Shown piece by piece: positions 34,092-42,241 of a stretch of DNA of 64,000 bases. Below the pieces are notes generated by a model. The model worked only from the letters and a program-made list of their open reading frames with translations. It made no database searches and was not told the origin of the DNA. Made by a program: the position numbers and the translations under genes. Numbering within the stretch: the first letter of the stretch is position 1; the number at the start of each line of letters is the position of its first letter. The DNA is from Angelobacter sp036557225 (GTDB lineage: Bacteria; Acidobacteriota; Terriglobia; Terriglobales; Acidobacteriaceae), in contig DATBHX010000024.1 of NCBI GenBank assembly GCA_036557225.1, forward strand, positions 1 through 64,000, in the 5' to 3' direction.

Positions 34092-35105
34092 ATGACAGGT
34101 TCCCTTGGAAAATTAAAATATGCTTTGGTTCTACTTTTTGTGATCCTTGCCGCCAATTTTCTGATGGCGCAAGCCCTCAAGCAACACGTAGATAGTCCCC
34201 AGCAGACAGCCATGGACCCGGTGCCGGACGACGAGAATCACACACACACGGGCAGCCGTACCCAATTTTTGCCTGCAATCGCCGGCCATATCGGGCAGGC
34301 AGTAGTTACCGGCAACGGGATTAACTATCACGGTGGCCCGGTGCTGAAAGGCAATCCGGTTCCGATTTACCTGATCTTCTACGGCAACTGGAGCGGCACA
34401 GGTTCCAACACGGCGGCTACTGTCAGTCTGGTCCAGCACTTCATCAGTACGCTGGGCAACAGCCCCATTGAACTTGTTGCCACCACGTACGGCGACACCA
34501 CCGGCAACGTCAGCGGCAACGTGAGCCTCGGCGGCACGGCGTTCGTCAGCAGCAGTAAAAACCTGAACGATCGCAGCCTGCAATCGACGGTAAGCAACGT
34601 CATCAGCAGCGGCGCTCTGCCGCGTGACGGCAATGGCGTATACATGGTGCTGACTTCCTCCAACGTCAATGAAACTTCGGGATTCTGCACGCAGTACTGC
34701 GGCTTCCATACCCATGCCACGCTGGGCGGAGTCGATATCAAGTATGCGTTCGTCGGCAATCCGGACCGCTGCCCCAGCGGCTGCGAAGCCCAGACCACCG
34801 GCCCGAACAGCCCGGCTACAGGCGTGGGCGGCGCGGACGGCATGATCAACGTGATGTCACACGAGCAGTTTGAAGCCATCACCGATCCGGACCTGAATGC
34901 CTGGTTTGATTCGAGCGGCCAGGAAAATTCGGACAAGTGCAACTTCAACTTCGGCGCGGTTAGCTCCTGCAATGCCAACGGACTGTGCTCGGCTGCCGGC
35001 ACTTCTGCTGTTGCCAAGTACAACCAGACCTTTGGCAATAACAACTGGCTGCTGCAGCAACAGTGGGAGAACGCTGCCGGCGGCAAGTGCGTACAGCACC
35101 TGTAA
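34092..35105 (+). CDS. Secreted EXORDIUM/phosphate-induced protein 1 family protein, copy 2
   Basis: A 337-aa tandem paralogue of the gene at 32785, nearly identical over long DNA stretches. The signal peptide (YALVLLFVILAANFLMAQ) and all motifs are kept: YHGGPVLKGNPVPIYLIFYG, the SHEQFEAITDP region and the Cys pattern. The N-terminal part of the mature protein and the last ~40 residues are the most diverged. The conserved GAGGTCAG ribosome-binding region also precedes this start. Terminators after each copy suggest they are transcribed separately. Confidence 0.88.
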   Translation: MTGSLGKLKYALVLLFVILAANFLMAQALKQHVDSPQQTAMDPVPDDENHTHTGSRTQFLPAIAGHIGQAVVTGNGINYHGGPVLKGNPVPIYLIFYGNWSGTGSNTAATVSLVQHFISTLGNSPIELVATTYGDTTGNVSGNVSLGGTAFVSSSKNLNDRSLQSTVSNVISSGALPRDGNGVYMVLTSSNVNETSGFCTQYCGFHTHATLGGVDIKYAFVGNPDRCPSGCEAQTTGPNSPATGVGGADGMINVMSHEQFEAITDPDLNAWFDSSGQENSDKCNFNFGAVSSCNANGLCSAAGTSAVAKYNQTFGNNNWLLQQQWENAAGGKCVQHL

Positions 35106-35155
35106 ACTCTTGAACCGAGGATTAGCGGCTTGATAAAGCCCTGTTTTTTCGTGAC

Positions 35156-35182
35156 CCCGCCCGCTTCAGCGGGCGGGTTTTT
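35156..35182 (+). terminator. Intrinsic terminator after EXORDIUM-like copy 2
   Basis: CCCGCCCGC TTCA GCGGGCGGG forms a perfect 9-bp GC-rich stem with a tetraloop, followed by TTTTT. A textbook rho-independent terminator, 50 bases after the stop codon. Confidence 0.9.
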
Positions 35183-35220
35183 CCTTTTTGACTAAAATCA
35201 AAAGCAGGAGAATGCCCCCA

Positions 35221-35742
35221 ATGCGTGTTTCCTTGATTACGCGGTCAATCCCGGTTTTAATCGTTGTTGCAATCCTCGCCACCGCCCAGGAACCAATCAA
35301 ACCCCAGCTGAGTGCCCGCATCAAGACATCCACCAGGCAAGTGGCTACTTTCACGAACCTGGAGACGCAGATGCTCCTGGCTGTGCAGAAAAAAGACCAG
35401 GCCGCGCTCGCGGCGATGCTGACCGACGACTTCGCGCTGGAAATGCCCAATGCCGACCGCACCGCCGGGGAAGACTGGGTGGATTCGGTGATGTCCAAAG
35501 ACTTTGCGTTGGAAAAGTTCGGCGTTCACCAGATGTCGGTGATTGACCTTGGTAACGCCGCGATCGTGAAGTATGAACGCCTGCAGCAGGCAACCGAGAA
35601 AGGCGCAAATGAGAACGGCCAGTTCTTTGTCGTCGATCTATGGAAGAAAGAGAAAGACACGTGGAAGCTGGCGAACCGTTATGTCTCCAAAGTCAGCTCT
35701 GAAGTGCCCAAGGAAGACGTACGCCCCTCAGGAAAGCAGTAA
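35221..35742 (+). CDS. Secreted SnoaL/NTF2-like (DUF4440-type) protein
   Basis: A 173-aa protein starting at the ATG at 35221, 10 bases after AGGAG. A hydrophobic signal-like segment (IPVLIVVAILATAQ) is followed by the NTF2-like pattern LETQMLLAVQKKDQAALAAMLTDDFALEMPN and YERLQQAT...QFFVVDLWKKEKDTWKLANRYVS. The fold usually forms a small hydrophobic pocket; no catalytic residues can be assigned. It follows the terminator of the EXORDIUM-like gene and is separately transcribed. Confidence 0.8.
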   Translation: MRVSLITRSIPVLIVVAILATAQEPIKPQLSARIKTSTRQVATFTNLETQMLLAVQKKDQAALAAMLTDDFALEMPNADRTAGEDWVDSVMSKDFALEKFGVHQMSVIDLGNAAIVKYERLQQATEKGANENGQFFVVDLWKKEKDTWKLANRYVSKVSSEVPKEDVRPSGKQ

Positions 35743-35746
35743 TGAG

Positions 35747-36490
35747 CTATTGATTCGCCTCTTCTAACAAACCTTTTAGCTGTTGCGCATCTTCTTTTGC
35801 CGCATCGGTGACAATGTAATATTGCAGCCCGTTTTGTTGCCAGCCCGACACCGTAAACGGCTGCGGGCCGGCGCCAGGTTCACCATGCACGTCTTTCGCG
35901 CTGAAGATGAACACGGAAATTTTGTGCTGCCGGACCTGATACACCAGTTCCGCTCCAGGCGCTTGTCCCGCATAAACGAGGTTGCCTCCCACAAGCGTGA
36001 AGGGCGACTCCTGGGCAGGCTTCACCGGATTAAAGGTGAACGGAAGTTTGCCTTGATACCACGGTTTCACCGTGTGCATGTCCGTGGAAATCACATCAAG
36101 CGGCCTGGCGGGGTTCGCCAGCATCTCCACATGATGGCCCATGAGCCCTGCGACAGTGGCATTGTCGTTGTGGGAGCGAGTGAACCACGCTCCCGCGAGC
36201 GCCGCCATCACCACCAGCAGCGCTGTCGTCATGGCCCACTGCCAGAAGAATCTCTTGCCTGGTTTTTCCTCCGGCGTCAGCTGCCTGCGGACCTGGGCAT
36301 ACAACTCGGGCGGAGCAGAAAATCGCTTGCCCGCGATCCTGACCGCCTTCTTGAGTTCCTGCTGCTCCAGCACCGCGGCGGCACAGCCAGCGCAGCTCTC
36401 CAGATGCGCAGTGAACGACTGCTGCGCCGCGGGCTCCAGCTCGCCATCCACATACAATCCGGTCTTTTCCCGCCATTCGCAAATCATCAT
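35747..36490 (-). CDS. Transmembrane zinc-finger anti-sigma factor
   Basis: A 247-aa protein whose start overlaps the sigma factor stop (ATGA). The N-terminal ZAS/zf-HC2 domain has HLESCAGC (His29xxxCys33xxCys36), which binds zinc and holds the sigma factor. One membrane segment lies at about residues 84-104 (WAMTTALLVVMAALAGAWF), followed by a ~140-residue periplasmic domain that probably senses the signal. It is the last gene of the five-gene minus-strand cluster. Confidence 0.92.
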   Translation of the reverse strand: MMICEWREKTGLYVDGELEPAAQQSFTAHLESCAGCAAAVLEQQELKKAVRIAGKRFSAPPELYAQVRRQLTPEEKPGKRFFWQWAMTTALLVVMAALAGAWFTRSHNDNATVAGLMGHHVEMLANPARPLDVISTDMHTVKPWYQGKLPFTFNPVKPAQESPFTLVGGNLVYAGQAPGAELVYQVRQHKISVFIFSAKDVHGEPGAGPQPFTVSGWQQNGLQYYIVTDAAKEDAQQLKGLLEEANQ

Positions 36491-37059
36491 TTGATCCCTA
36501 CAACTTTCTTCTGCCCCAGTGCAGCAACAATGTACGTGCGCACCTGCTTTCTGGCCCGCGCCAGCCGCGACATCACTGTGCCGATCGGTATATCCAGCGT
36601 CTCAGCGATCTCCTGGTAGCGCATCTCTTCCAAGTCAGCCAGCAGGATGACCTCCTGAAAAATCGGTGTCAGCTGCGCGATAGCGGCCTGCACCAGCTCC
36701 GTATCGGCGCGCCGGATGAGCGAGAGCTCCGGCGTCTCCTGGCTCACCACCAGCTCAGCAAAGCCTTCCTCATCTTCCTGCTGCGTATTGCGGCGCTCCA
36801 GACCGGTGCGGCTGGTCAGGAAGGTGTTGCGCAGTATGCGGTACATCCACGCGCGAAAGTTTGTGCCTTCGCGAAAAGACCCGAAACCGCGCAGCGACTT
36901 GAGAAAGGTCTCCTGCACCAGGTCGCGCGCCTCGTCGGGGTTCCCGCTCAGCCAGCAGGCGAAGTTATACAGCCCATCCAGCAATGGGACTGCCAGCTTC
37001 TCAAACTCTTTGTTCTCCAGGCCGCTCACTTGTCCTCTGGTTACAACTGCTGCGGCCAT
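36487..37059 (-). CDS. ECF-type RNA polymerase sigma factor
   Basis: A 190-aa sigma factor. Region 2 is visible in LYNFACWLSGNPDEARDLVQETFLKSL and the RAWMYRILRNTFL stretch, and region 4 in LTPIFQEVILLADLEEMRYQEIAETLDIPIGTVMSRLARARKQ. Length and spacing match ECF factors. It is co-translated with the anti-sigma factor and lies downstream of a cupredoxin and a DUF2231 gene, so it may respond to envelope or redox stress; that is inference. Confidence 0.95.
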   Translation of the reverse strand: MAAAVVTRGQVSGLENKEFEKLAVPLLDGLYNFACWLSGNPDEARDLVQETFLKSLRGFGSFREGTNFRAWMYRILRNTFLTSRTGLERRNTQQEDEEGFAELVVSQETPELSLIRRADTELVQAAIAQLTPIFQEVILLADLEEMRYQEIAETLDIPIGTVMSRLARARKQVRTYIVAALGQKKVVGIK

Positions 37060-37142
37060 GATTTTATTCCCCTTTGGTGAAGTTTCCTATGGCTCGATAT
37101 CGCATCCTTCGCGAAACCATATTTTCTGTGCGCCTCAAATAC

Positions 37143-37592
37143 TCACACCGGCGCGTTGACCCCGCTCAAAAAGCCGCCCAGATGCGCCGTGAGCGCAACC
37201 ACAACAATTGCTATCCCTTCCAGAACGAACCGGTACTGTGAAGGCTCGCGTCCCGGCTTGCGACCGCGATAATGCAGCAACCAAGTCAGCCAGATCAGCA
37301 CGCTTGAACTCAGCCCAAATACAAGATGAAACAGCAGGGTTCCCTTGAGCCGCTGGCCTTCCAGCTGCCATTGCCATGCCGCCAAACCAGTGACCACCGC
37401 CGGCACAGAGGCAATTGCCGCGATGGTCAGGTTGTAATAGGAAGCTGCAGCCAGGGCCGCATTGCGCTTCCATCGTGCCGCGAAGTCAAATGCCACACCC
37501 ACCAAGAACAGCGCGATGGGGAAATGGATCAGCACGACGTGTTGCGCATGGCGCGCCAGCAGCGCTGCTTTCAAGTCAAAGGGGTTCACCAC
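37143..37592 (-). CDS. DUF2231-type four-TM membrane protein
   Basis: A 149-aa protein with four hydrophobic helices. The first, after RHAQHVVLIHFPIALFLVGVAFD, contains the His-containing HFPIAL motif typical of DUF2231; a second His appears in LFHLVFGLSS. Such paired histidines could bind heme or metal. It lies 8 bases after the cupredoxin gene, suggesting a membrane electron-transfer role, which is inference. Confidence 0.85.
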   Translation of the reverse strand: MVNPFDLKAALLARHAQHVVLIHFPIALFLVGVAFDFAARWKRNAALAAASYYNLTIAAIASVPAVVTGLAAWQWQLEGQRLKGTLLFHLVFGLSSSVLIWLTWLLHYRGRKPGREPSQYRFVLEGIAIVVVALTAHLGGFLSGVNAPV

Positions 37593-37600
37593 GATCTCCT

Positions 37601-37954
37601 TTATTGCACCACCACCTTGCCCGTCATCTTGGGATGAATCGAGCAGAAGTAGGTGTAGGTTCCGGGCTTGGTAAAGGTGTAGGAAAAGCCTTCATCCGTA
37701 TCCATCACCTTTGACTTAAAGCTCTTGTCGTCAGCTACGACGTTATGCGGGATGTCGTCATGGTTGGTCCAATGGATTGTGGCGCCGGCCGGCACGGTGA
37801 CCGTGTTCGGCGAAAAAACAAAATTGTCGATCTTTACTTCGGTCGCCGGCTTGTCTTCGAGCGATGTTGCGCCGAAGCTCTTTGCCCGCCCCGCCATCAT
37901 GATCAACACGATGGCGAGCGCGGCAAAGCCTAAGGTCAAACTAGTCCGTTTCAT
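37601..37954 (-). CDS. Secreted cupredoxin (plastocyanin/amicyanin-like)
   Basis: A 117-aa protein from the ATG at 37954, which has AGGAG 8 bases upstream; the open frame extends 10 codons further but without a better start. A signal peptide is followed by a single blue-copper domain with ligands His70 (IPHNVV), Cys104, His107 and Met110 (YFCSIHPKM). It would carry single electrons in the periplasm. It sits between a Tat-exported metallophosphoesterase and a DUF2231 membrane protein. Confidence 0.92.
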   Translation of the reverse strand: MKRTSLTLGFAALAIVLIMMAGRAKSFGATSLEDKPATEVKIDNFVFSPNTVTVPAGATIHWTNHDDIPHNVVADDKSFKSKVMDTDEGFSYTFTKPGTYTYFCSIHPKMTGKVVVQ

Positions 37955-38010
37955 GCTGCTAACTCCTTCTCCTTTTTCTGTCATTCACAGAAGTGGCCGT
38001 TTGCTTTCTA

Positions 38011-38030
38011 TTCATCGCTTGCGCGATGAA
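38011..38030. repeat. Perfect 8-bp-stem hairpin between the phosphoesterase and cupredoxin genes
   Basis: TTCATCGC TTGC GCGATGAA forms a perfect 8-bp stem with a 4-nt loop. It is one of three hairpins packed in this 150-base intergenic space. Confidence 0.5.
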
Positions 38031-38047
38031 CGTCTGCCTAAAGGCCC

Positions 38048-38067
38048 GCGATTCGCAAGCGAATCGC
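38048..38067. repeat. Perfect 9-bp-arm inverted repeat in the same intergenic space
   Basis: GCGATTCGC AA GCGAATCGC is an inverted repeat with only two central bases, so it looks more like a protein-binding dyad than an RNA hairpin. Confidence 0.45.
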
Positions 38068-38083
38068 TAGACGCTGATACGGT

Positions 38084-38112
38084 AGTAGGTCAGTTTTTCA
38101 AACTGACCTACT
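38084..38112 (-). other. Long perfect hairpin overlapping the phosphoesterase stop codon
   Basis: AGTAGGTCAGTTT and AAACTGACCTACT form a 13-bp perfect stem with a 3-nt loop that includes the stop codon of the phosphoesterase gene. No strong U-tract follows on the minus strand. It may attenuate transcription into the cupredoxin gene or protect mRNA 3' ends. Confidence 0.5.
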
Positions 38113-39076
38113 CCAGGGTTGAATCGATCACCGCCAGCGCGTGCTGGCCGGGCACATAGTTCACATCGCGCACGCCGAGCAGGCTGCGCAGTTGTTCTGG
38201 CGGAACTTTCATTGGTCCGGGTGAAGGCGCTTCGCCGGGCTTTGGTTGCGGGAAAGCGGTGGACGCCGCGGTGTGGAAGGTCACGTTGCCTTCGACCTTT
38301 TGCATGGTCTGATGAATATGGCCGTTCAATACGGTGACCGAACCAAATTTCTTCAGATAGCCGAGAGCTTGTGCGCTGTCGTCCGTTCCCCAGCCCCACT
38401 CGGGATAGACGCTCCAAAGCGGTATGTGTGCAAACACCACGATGGGCGTGCTCTTGGAGAGATGCTTCACGTCTTTTTCCATCCACTCGAGCTGCTCTGT
38501 GCCCAGGCTGCCCAGCCCGCCGGCTTTGAGGTTCATCACGTTTACCAGGCCGATGAAGTGCACGCCGCCGATATCAAAGCTGCGCCAGCCCGCGCCTTGC
38601 GAACCTTTGCCATAGCGCTCCAGGTATTGCTTGCCGTCGTCGCCGATCACGTCGTGCTCGCCGGGCACGTAGAAAACATCCTTCGCGCTGGCGGCCTTCA
38701 GGATCTGGTCAACGCCGTCAAACTCTTCGGGCTTGGAAAGATGACTGATGTCGCCGGTGTGCAGGATGAAGCTGGGCTTGGCGGGAAGCGCGTTGATCTT
38801 GTCTACCGCCGCCTTCAGCGTAGCCACGACATCAGGATTGGCCGCCTTGTTGAAGCCCATGTGGCTGTCACTGATCTGGACAAAGCTCAGCTCGCCCTTG
38901 GTTTGCTTTTCACTGAGATTAGCGAGCCGGCTGAGGCTATACGACTTGAGCACGCCGCCTTGCATCACGCAAAACGCTCCGGTGCCGGCCCAGGCCATGC
39001 ACTTCAGGAATCCGCGGCGATCAATGCCGTCATGGTTGTGGTCATGCAGAATTACGTCATTCTTCTTGTCAGACAT
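38108..39076 (-). CDS. Tat-exported calcineurin-like metallophosphoesterase
   Basis: A 322-aa protein with a twin-arginine signal (DRRGFLKCMAWAGTGAF). The metallophosphoesterase motifs are ISDSHMG (Asp/His), HTGDISH, PGEHD (in place of GNHD), VFAHIPLW and NGHIHQ. The Glu in GEHD replaces the usual Asn, a variant worth noting for metal site 2. The C-terminus after NVTFHTAAS is Pro-rich. It is the first gene of the minus-strand cluster leading to cupredoxin, DUF2231, sigma and anti-sigma. Substrate unknown. Confidence 0.9.
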   Translation of the reverse strand: MSDKKNDVILHDHNHDGIDRRGFLKCMAWAGTGAFCVMQGGVLKSYSLSRLANLSEKQTKGELSFVQISDSHMGFNKAANPDVVATLKAAVDKINALPAKPSFILHTGDISHLSKPEEFDGVDQILKAASAKDVFYVPGEHDVIGDDGKQYLERYGKGSQGAGWRSFDIGGVHFIGLVNVMNLKAGGLGSLGTEQLEWMEKDVKHLSKSTPIVVFAHIPLWSVYPEWGWGTDDSAQALGYLKKFGSVTVLNGHIHQTMQKVEGNVTFHTAASTAFPQPKPGEAPSPGPMKVPPEQLRSLLGVRDVNYVPGQHALAVIDSTLE

Positions 39077-39410
39077 GCATTCCTCCTTGCTGGTCGGGCT
39101 CGTTTCCAGTTCGAGCCGCGGCTCATCCTTACTGATAACCGCGGGCCGGTAAAAATATTCCCCGCCTGCGGCAAATGTCTTTTGCGAAAAGAGCGGCTAG
39201 TCCGGGATGCGCGTCCGCGGCCCTAGCCGCACGGGCCGTTCTTTCAGTGGATCTAACTTGTGAGGTCAGAAGTTATTCCCATTTCGGCGAGACAAAATCG
39301 CAAGCCTAGGACAAGCTGGCGGCGCACCCGTAGAAACCGCAAAAAACTTTTGCCTTCCGGAAAACTTGAGCGCAGGCAAAGGGTTATGGAAGTGCATCAA
39401 ACCTGTTAAT
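39077..39410. other. Divergent intergenic region between the phosphoesterase and TPR-like genes
   Basis: A 334-base gap with divergent genes on both sides, so it should hold two promoters. The inverted repeat GCGGCTAG (39193-39200) / CTAGCCGC (39223-39230) is the only clear structure. No convincing ORF or -35/-10 pair was found. An in-frame start at 39366 for the rightward gene would shorten the gap. Confidence 0.5.
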
Positions 39411-40337
39411 ATGCTGCGGCAATACGCGCGGAGAAACAGCTTGCGGTTTCAAATCGATCGCAGAGTAGTTGGCGCTGTGGCAGTCACACTCGTGGCTGTG
39501 GCATTGCATGGTCTCGCGGTGGCGCAGAGTCAGCAGGCCATGACGTCAGCGCACCAAAGCGTTGACGCACTCCTGGACCAAAGCTATCGCTCCATGTACA
39601 ACCTGCAGTTTGACCAGGCTCTGCGCCAGACCGACGAAGCCAAGCGCCTGGACAAAGATGATCCCGTCCCCTGGATGGCGCAGGCTTGCGCGGTGCTGTT
39701 TCGCGAATTTGACCGCCTGCACATTCTGCGCAGCGAGCTCTTCGGTACCGATGATCGCTTTAGTGATGGGGGCCCACTGGCCTGGAACGCGCAGAACCAT
39801 GCTGCATTTGAAGATGCCCTCAACGGCGCGGAAAAGCTTGCCCTGGGTCGCGTACAGCATGATAAAGACGATCCTCGTGCGCTCTTCGCGTTAACGCTGG
39901 TCAACGGACTGCGCGCGGACGACGCCGCGCTGATTGCCAAAAAGAAGTTCAGCGCTCTCTCTTTCACCAAGACCGCGAACGGTTATGCGGAACGCCTGCT
40001 GGCGCGCTGGCCGGACTATTACGATGCCTACCTGGCCACGGGCTTAGGTAAATACATCATCGGCGGCAAGGCGGCGCCGGTCCGCTGGATGCTTCGCCTA
40101 GGCGGATTTAAAGGCGATCAGGAAGAGGGAGTAAAGGAGTTGACGCTGGTGGCGGACCACGGACGATTTCTGCTGCCGTTTGCACGCATCCTGCTGGCCT
40201 TTGACGACCTTCGCCACAAGAACAAAGCGGAGGCGCGAAAGAAACTGGAGTGGTTGCATGCGCAATTCCCTGACAATCCGCTTTTTTCGCAGGAGATCGC
40301 CAAGCTTGACCATCCACCCGCAGGACACGGACAATAA
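39411..40337 (+). CDS. Secreted TPR-like protein, paralogue 1
   Basis: About 308 aa from the ATG at 39411 (an alternative start lies at 39366). A signal peptide (VVGAVAVTLVAVALHGLAVAQ) is followed by helical repeats: YRSMYNLQFDQALRQTDEAKRLDKDDPVPWMAQA and later ALFALTLVNGLRADDAALI. The stretch YDAYLATGLGKYIIGGKAAPVRWMLRLGG is highly conserved with its paralogue. It probably sits in the periplasm or outer membrane. Function unknown. Confidence 0.78.
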   Translation: MLRQYARRNSLRFQIDRRVVGAVAVTLVAVALHGLAVAQSQQAMTSAHQSVDALLDQSYRSMYNLQFDQALRQTDEAKRLDKDDPVPWMAQACAVLFREFDRLHILRSELFGTDDRFSDGGPLAWNAQNHAAFEDALNGAEKLALGRVQHDKDDPRALFALTLVNGLRADDAALIAKKKFSALSFTKTANGYAERLLARWPDYYDAYLATGLGKYIIGGKAAPVRWMLRLGGFKGDQEEGVKELTLVADHGRFLLPFARILLAFDDLRHKNKAEARKKLEWLHAQFPDNPLFSQEIAKLDHPPAGHGQ

Positions 40338-40540
40338 CCCGTTGACTCTCCTTGTCCTACCGGCGAAAAACCCCAGCCATTCAGGTATACTAAACAGAGT
40401 TTCCCGGAACTTACCGCCAAACGTGTTCGCCGCAAGGCACACTTTTCGTGCAACTGCGGGGACATACCCTTTCGTACATCGGCAAAACAAATTTGTCCTG
40501 TTAGCATGCCGGTACCCTGAAGGAATTCTGGAGAGTAGCG

Positions 40541-41458
40541 TTGGACGCAGCAAATCGCCGCCTGAAGAATACCTGTTTGTCGATCCTGGCCCTGCTGTTT
40601 GTTCTGGCGGTGTCCGCCCGGGCGCAAAATGCCCCTGCTAAAATGCAGCCCGCGCCAACCAAGCCCCCTACGGTAGAGGACAAGATCGCGCAAACCTACC
40701 ACGCCATGTATGACCTGAAGTTTCAGGAAGCATTCAAAGCCGCCGACGAAGCTGTAACCCTGGGGCAGGACGATCCGCTGCCATCCGTGGCGCAGGCCTG
40801 GGTAGCATTTTTTCGCGAACTGGATCGGCTGCACGCTCTACGCAGCGAGGTGTTCACCACTGACGATGGCTTCAATGCCCGCTCGTCCTATGTCTGGGAC
40901 CCTGCCAACAAAAAGATTTTTGACGCCGCATTGGACCGCGCGGAAAAGCTGGCACAGGCCCGTTTGAGCCACGATCCAAAGGATACGCGCGCCTTGCTGG
41001 CGCTTTCGCTCACCAACGGCCTGCATGGTGACGACATCGGCATGTTCACCAAAAAGGACCTGAAGGCGCTTTCTTACATCAAGACGGCGACGGATTACTC
41101 CGAAAAGACGCTGGCTCAGGCGCCTGATTCCTATGACGCTTACGTCGCGACGGGAATGGGCAAATACATCATTGGCCGCAAGTCAGCGCCGGTGCGTTGG
41201 GTGCTGCGCATGGGTGGATACAAAGGCGACGAACAAGAAGGCATGCGTGAGCTGGCCCTGGCCGCCGACCGCGCGCGTTATCTGGCGCCGTTTGCGCGAA
41301 TCCTGGTGGCGTTTGAAGACGTGCGCAAGAATGACCCTGCTTCAGCGCGCAAAAAGCTCGAAGCGCTGCACCAGGAGTTTCCCAACAATCCTCTGTTCCT
41401 GGAAGAACTAGGGAAGCTTGACCACACCTCAGCGCGTCTGAGCCATCAGGGGAACTGA
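40541..41458 (+). CDS. Secreted TPR-like protein, paralogue 2 (TTG start)
   Basis: A 305-aa paralogue of the gene at 39411. The start is TTG with GGAGAG about 5 bases upstream; the next ATGs are inside the mature domain. Signal peptide TCLSILALLFVLAVSARAQ, a Pro-rich spacer, then YHAMYDLKFQEAFKAADEAV and YDAYVATGMGKYIIGRKSAPVRWVLRMGGYKGDE, which parallel paralogue 1. The gene end overlaps the convergent DUF1223 gene by 30 bases. Confidence 0.8.
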   Translation: MDAANRRLKNTCLSILALLFVLAVSARAQNAPAKMQPAPTKPPTVEDKIAQTYHAMYDLKFQEAFKAADEAVTLGQDDPLPSVAQAWVAFFRELDRLHALRSEVFTTDDGFNARSSYVWDPANKKIFDAALDRAEKLAQARLSHDPKDTRALLALSLTNGLHGDDIGMFTKKDLKALSYIKTATDYSEKTLAQAPDSYDAYVATGMGKYIIGRKSAPVRWVLRMGGYKGDEQEGMRELALAADRARYLAPFARILVAFEDVRKNDPASARKKLEALHQEFPNNPLFLEELGKLDHTSARLSHQGN

Positions 41459-42217
41459 AGCGGCTCCTTGGATCTTGCCCGAAGTACCTTCCTGCACGAA
41501 CACGATCGCGCGAAGGTCTGCGCGCTTCCACTCTGATTGCAATTTGATCGGGACATCTGCTGAAAAACCGCCATTATGCAGCTGGCCCAACTGGCGGAAT
41601 TCGCGCACCACGGCAGCGTGATGCAGTGTATGGCCGTTGTTCTCGCCCGAACCGACCTCGGTGCTTAAGTTGTCTTCCGTGATCGCGAACAACACGGTGC
41701 CGGTATCCGCAGCAGGGGCTTTTACGTTGACGGTGAATTGGTCCGCGCCGGCGGCGGAAATCTTCACCTCGGCAGCCGGGGGCTGGCTCGCCGCTTCAGC
41801 GATGGCCCGCTGGGCCTGACGGGCGCTGCTGCCCACAAACTCCACCTCGCCATCCACGATCATCTGCGGCGTGTAAGGGCCATCCACCCGCAGGCTATGC
41901 GCGTACAGTTCCTGGCGCTGGCTGTAGCCAGCCGAGGAGAATCGGTCTTTCCAGCCCAGGGAATTCCAGTAATCCACGTGGAAGCCGAGCGGGATCACCT
42001 GTACGTTCTTCGCAGCGAGGTCCTGGCGCAGATGCCCCAGCAACTCATCCGCCGGCGGACAGCTGGAGCAGCCTTCCGAGGTAAACAACTCCACCACCAC
42101 AGCTCTTTTGGGCGTACCGTCAGTGGTTTTGCCCATAGAGGCGAATAGAAAGAAAGCCCCGGTCAAAAGAACCGCAAGCCCAAGTAAGAGACGTGTCATG
42201 CCGATTAGATACACCAT
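41429..42217 (-). CDS. DUF1223 thioredoxin-fold secreted protein
   Basis: About 262 aa. VVELFTSEGCSSCPPADELL followed by PLGFHVDYWNSLGWKD is the DUF1223 signature, with a CSSC redox-like motif. An N-terminal hydrophobic segment (RLLLGLAVLLTGAFFLFA) suggests export or membrane anchoring. Start is uncertain: a TTG at 42235, ATG at 42217 or ATG at 42199 all give a signal-like N-terminus. It follows the YceI gene by a few bases, so they form an operon. Confidence 0.88.
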   Translation of the reverse strand: MVYLIGMTRLLLGLAVLLTGAFFLFASMGKTTDGTPKRAVVVELFTSEGCSSCPPADELLGHLRQDLAAKNVQVIPLGFHVDYWNSLGWKDRFSSAGYSQRQELYAHSLRVDGPYTPQMIVDGEVEFVGSSARQAQRAIAEAASQPPAAEVKISAAGADQFTVNVKAPAADTGTVLFAITEDNLSTEVGSGENNGHTLHHAAVVREFRQLGQLHNGGFSADVPIKLQSEWKRADLRAIVFVQEGTSGKIQGAASVPLMAQTR

Positions 42218-42241
42218 ACCGGCTTTTCGTTTCAAACCCAG

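Noticed and set aside
35156..35182. Possible attachment site
   Set aside because: A GC-rich inverted repeat with a T-tract right after a gene is better explained as an intrinsic terminator.
38246..39226. 326-codon open frame on the plus strand
   Set aside because: Antisense to the phosphoesterase gene, which has a Tat signal and catalytic motifs.
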